A stretch of 64,000 nt of DNA from Crotalaria pallida. Its lineage: Eukaryota; Streptophyta; Magnoliopsida; Fabales; Fabaceae. The first letter of the stretch is position 1; the number at the start of each line of letters is the position of its first letter. The stretch covers positions 744,001-808,000 of the forward strand of contig CM075653.1 in the NCBI GenBank assembly GCA_037953625.1, written 5' to 3'. Both the position numbers and the translations under genes were made by a program. This document shows positions 61,678 to 64,000 of this stretch, piece after piece. The notes under the pieces were generated by a model. It searched no databases and had not been told where the DNA came from. It was given only the letters and a program-made list of their open reading frames with translations.

Positions 61678-64000
61678 TTACAGAAACAACTCAGGATAAT
61701 CTTTTCTCATCTTATCTTCTAATTCCCAAGTTGCTTCTGATACATCAGCATTTTCCCAAATAACTTTGACTAAAGGAATTTCTTTTCCCCGCAACTGCTT
61801 CATTCTTCGATCTTCAATTCTGACAGGGATTGTCTCAAAAGTGAGATTCTCTCTCAAAGCCACATCATCAGGTTGAACTTCAATTACTGAATCGGGATCT
61901 GGCACAAATTTCCGCAATTGCGAAACATGAAACACATCATGAAGATTGGACAAAGACGGAGGCAAAGCGAGCTGATAAGCTACAGACCCGATACGCTTGA
62001 GTATCTGATAAGGACCAATAAACCTTGCTGACAACTTCTTTGTCTTCAAAGCTCTCCCAACACCAGTTGTCGGTCTTACGCGAATAAAAACATGATCGCC
62101 CTCTCCAAACTCCAAGGGTCTTCTCCTTTTATCCGCATAACTTTTCTGTCGGCTTTGCGCTGTCTTCATCTTTTCTCTGATCATCTGAATCTTCTCAGAG
62201 GTTTCCTGAACAAGCTCAGGTCCAATAATTGTTTGCTCCCCCACTTGGAACCAACATAGGGGAGTTTGGCACTTCCTTCCGTACAAAGCTTCGAACGGTG
62301 CCATTCCAATACTGGTGTGATAACTGTTATTGTAGGTAAACTCTATCAGAGACAAGAGTTTATCCCAACCTTCCTGACTTTCTAACACACATGCTCTTAG
62401 CAAATCCTCAAGAGACTGGATAGTCCTTTCCGACTGACCATCAGTCTGGGGGTGATAAGCAGAACTCATTCTCAACTTTGACCCCAGAGACTGCTGCAAA
62501 CCCTTCCAAAACTTCGAAGTAAATCTCGGATCTCGATCCGAAACAATACTTGAAGGTATACCATGCAGACGAACGATTTCCTTGATGTACAATTCAGCAA
62601 ACTTATCCATGCGATAGCGCATATTAACTGGAATGAAATGCGCCGACTTAGTCAATCTATCAACAATTACCCAAATTGCATCATGCCCTCCAATAGTCCT
62701 TGGTAATCCAGACACAAAATCCATTGATATGCTATCCCATTTCCACACAGGGATATCCAAGGGTTGCAATTCACCGCCTGGCTTCTTATACTCAGCTTTC
62801 GCCTTCTGACAAATCAGACAAGAAGCAACATACGAAGCAACATCTTTCTTTAACCCAGACCACCAAAACAGCTTCTTCAAATCTTGATACATTTTGGTTG
62901 ATCCTGGATGAATACTCATCCGACTTTTATGCGTTTCGTCTAGGATCAGTCTTCTTATCTCTAGATCTTTTGGAATACAAATCCGATCTTTGAATCGGAG
63001 AATTCCATCACTTCCAACCTGGAAGTTTGGTTCTTTCCCTTCCAACATAAGCCTTCTCTTCTCTTGCAGTTCTTCATCTATCTGCTGAGATTCCCGAACT
63101 TGAATCAGGAATTCATTGGTAATTTGCAACTTACCAAGCATAATGCATTCTCTTTCCACTTGCATCGTCATACTTAGATCATGAAACTTCTCGATTAGAG
63201 AAAATTCCTTGATCATCATTGAGCTTATATGGAGAGTCTTCCGGCTTAAAGCATCAGCTACTACATTTGCTTTACCGGGATGGTATTGGAGCTCGAAATC
63301 ATAATCCTTAATAAACTCCGTCCAACGCCTTTGCCTCATATTCAACTCTTTCTGGTCAAACAGGTACCTCAAACTCTTATGGTCACTAAATACCTTGAAG
63401 GTAGTGCCATAGAGGTAGTGTCTCCAAATCTTCAGAGCGAAGACAATAGCAGCAAGCTCTAAATCATGCGTCGGATAGTTGACCTCATGCACTTTCAACT
63501 GCCTGGATGCGTATGCTACCACTTTTCTATCTTGCATTAAAACGCATCCAAGTCCTTGCCTCGAAGCATCACAATAAACATCGAAGCTTCTATGTGGGTC
63601 AGGTAACACCAACACTGGTGAGGACGTCAACTTCTCCTTTAACAACTGAAAACTTTCCTCACACTTATGATCCCACAAGAAAGGTTGATCTTTACGAGTC
63701 AACTTAGTCAATGGCAAGGCAATCTTCGAAAAACCTTCAATAAACCTCCGGTAGTATCCAGCTAAACCCAAGAAACTACGGACCTCGATCACAGTCTTTG
63801 GCTGTTCCCACTTCAGCACAGCTCCAACTTTAGCTGGATCTACAGCAATGCCTTCCTTGGTGATAACATGTCCCAAAAAGTTCACCTTGTCCAACCAAAA
63901 CTCACACTTAGCAAGTTTGGCATACAACTGCTTCTCCTTCAAGATCCCCAACACAATCTTGAGATGTTCAGCATGATCCTCAGGACTCTTGGAATAGATA
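61678..64000 (-). CDS. Ty3/Gypsy chromovirus (Tekay/Del-type) pol polyprotein, 3' part
   Basis: The frame is open from the window edge to TAA at 61680-61678, 774 codons visible. The upstream 15 codons ([15 protein letters not shown]) are reverse transcriptase, so the true start lies outside. Numbered from the GTG at 63954, residues 1-125 are the RT end with FLGHVI and [12 protein letters not shown]. RNase H at ~125-238 has D129, E166, D191 and D234. Integrase follows: zinc-binding H342, H349, C379 and C382, then catalytic D412, D473 and E509 (D-x35-E). A GPY module is at 647-649, and a chromodomain-like tail covers 711-757 ([19 protein letters not shown]). The product would copy the RNA, remove it and integrate the cDNA, with the tail guiding it to chromatin. 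No stop or frameshift and no missing catalytic residue is visible in this part, suggesting a young copy. Plus-strand frames at 62700-63707 are shadows. Confidence 0.95.
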   Translation of the reverse strand, partial: IYSKSPEDHAEHLKIVLGILKEKQLYAKLAKCEFWLDKVNFLGHVITKEGIAVDPAKVGAVLKWEQPKTVIEVRSFLGLAGYYRRFIEGFSKIALPLTKLTRKDQPFLWDHKCEESFQLLKEKLTSSPVLVLPDPHRSFDVYCDASRQGLGCVLMQDRKVVAYASRQLKVHEVNYPTHDLELAAIVFALKIWRHYLYGTTFKVFSDHKSLRYLFDQKELNMRQRRWTEFIKDYDFELQYHPGKANVVADALSRKTLHISSMMIKEFSLIEKFHDLSMTMQVERECIMLGKLQITNEFLIQVRESQQIDEELQEKRRLMLEGKEPNFQVGSDGILRFKDRICIPKDLEIRRLILDETHKSRMSIHPGSTKMYQDLKKLFWWSGLKKDVASYVASCLICQKAKAEYKKPGGELQPLDIPVWKWDSISMDFVSGLPRTIGGHDAIWVIVDRLTKSAHFIPVNMRYRMDKFAELYIKEIVRLHGIPSSIVSDRDPRFTSKFWKGLQQSLGSKLRMSSAYHPQTDGQSERTIQSLEDLLRACVLESQEGWDKLLSLIEFTYNNSYHTSIGMAPFEALYGRKCQTPLCWFQVGEQTIIGPELVQETSEKIQMIREKMKTAQSRQKSYADKRRRPLEFGEGDHVFIRVRPTTGVGRALKTKKLSARFIGPYQILKRIGSVAYQLALPPSLSNLHDVFHVSQLRKFVPDPDSVIEVQPDDVALRENLTFETIPVRIEDRRMKQLRGKEIPLVKVIWENADVSEATWELEDKMRKDYPELFL

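Overview
The window is plant nuclear heterochromatin. About 52 kb of it is an AT-rich satellite DNA. The satellite has been invaded by CACTA-type DNA transposon fragments and by Ty3/Gypsy long terminal repeats (LTRs), and the right edge holds the 3' part of a Ty3/Gypsy polyprotein. No host gene, rRNA or tRNA gene was found. The pol sequence is of the Tekay/Del chromovirus type common in angiosperms. Both LTRs begin TGTAAYATCCCAA, and one is followed by a primer-binding site matching plant initiator tRNA-Met. The satellite is built on a ~59-bp unit rich in GGATG (FokI) sites. From memory, this recalls the 59-bp FokI repeat family of Vicia faba, so a Fabeae legume is plausible but not proven.

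Layout: 1-14093, satellite with higher-order repeat (HOR) copies of ~4.6-5.1 kb. 14094-14360, short CACTA fragment. 14361-15788, satellite. 15789-17104, longer CACTA-derived segment. 17105-38651, satellite, including a ~5.99-kb HOR at 23435-37870. 38652-~44818, an HOR of ~1.72 kb repeated four times, each unit carrying one 267-bp CACTA fragment. ~44819-50987, satellite. 50988-54266, a solo LTR with 5-bp target-site duplications. 54267-58079, satellite. 58080-58181, a retrotransposon leader stub with a primer-binding site. 58182-61636, a 3.46-kb LTR on the minus strand. 61637-61650, polypurine tract. 61678-64000, the pol 3' part (reverse transcriptase end, RNase H, integrase, chromodomain-like tail), open at the window edge.

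The satellite monomer is 177 bp and resolves into three diverged ~59-bp subunits. It has evolved by unequal exchange at several scales: deletions of one 59-bp subunit, nested HORs of 1.7, 4.6-5.1 and 6.0 kb, and displaced segmental copies. The CACTA fragment was captured by a satellite monomer and then amplified with it. The solo LTR inserted later, because copies of the same satellite segment without it remain.

The LTRs hold the least ordinary features. The solo LTR has about 11 short hairpins whose stem bases differ between copies yet stay paired, including wobble pairs. Both LTRs have a plausible TATA box, a ~1.45-1.49-kb intron-like interval and a short coding exon. The minus-strand LTR carries an open frame of about 150 residues with an acidic tail and an array of TTACTCGAGTAA palindromes. 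All alignments were done by eye.
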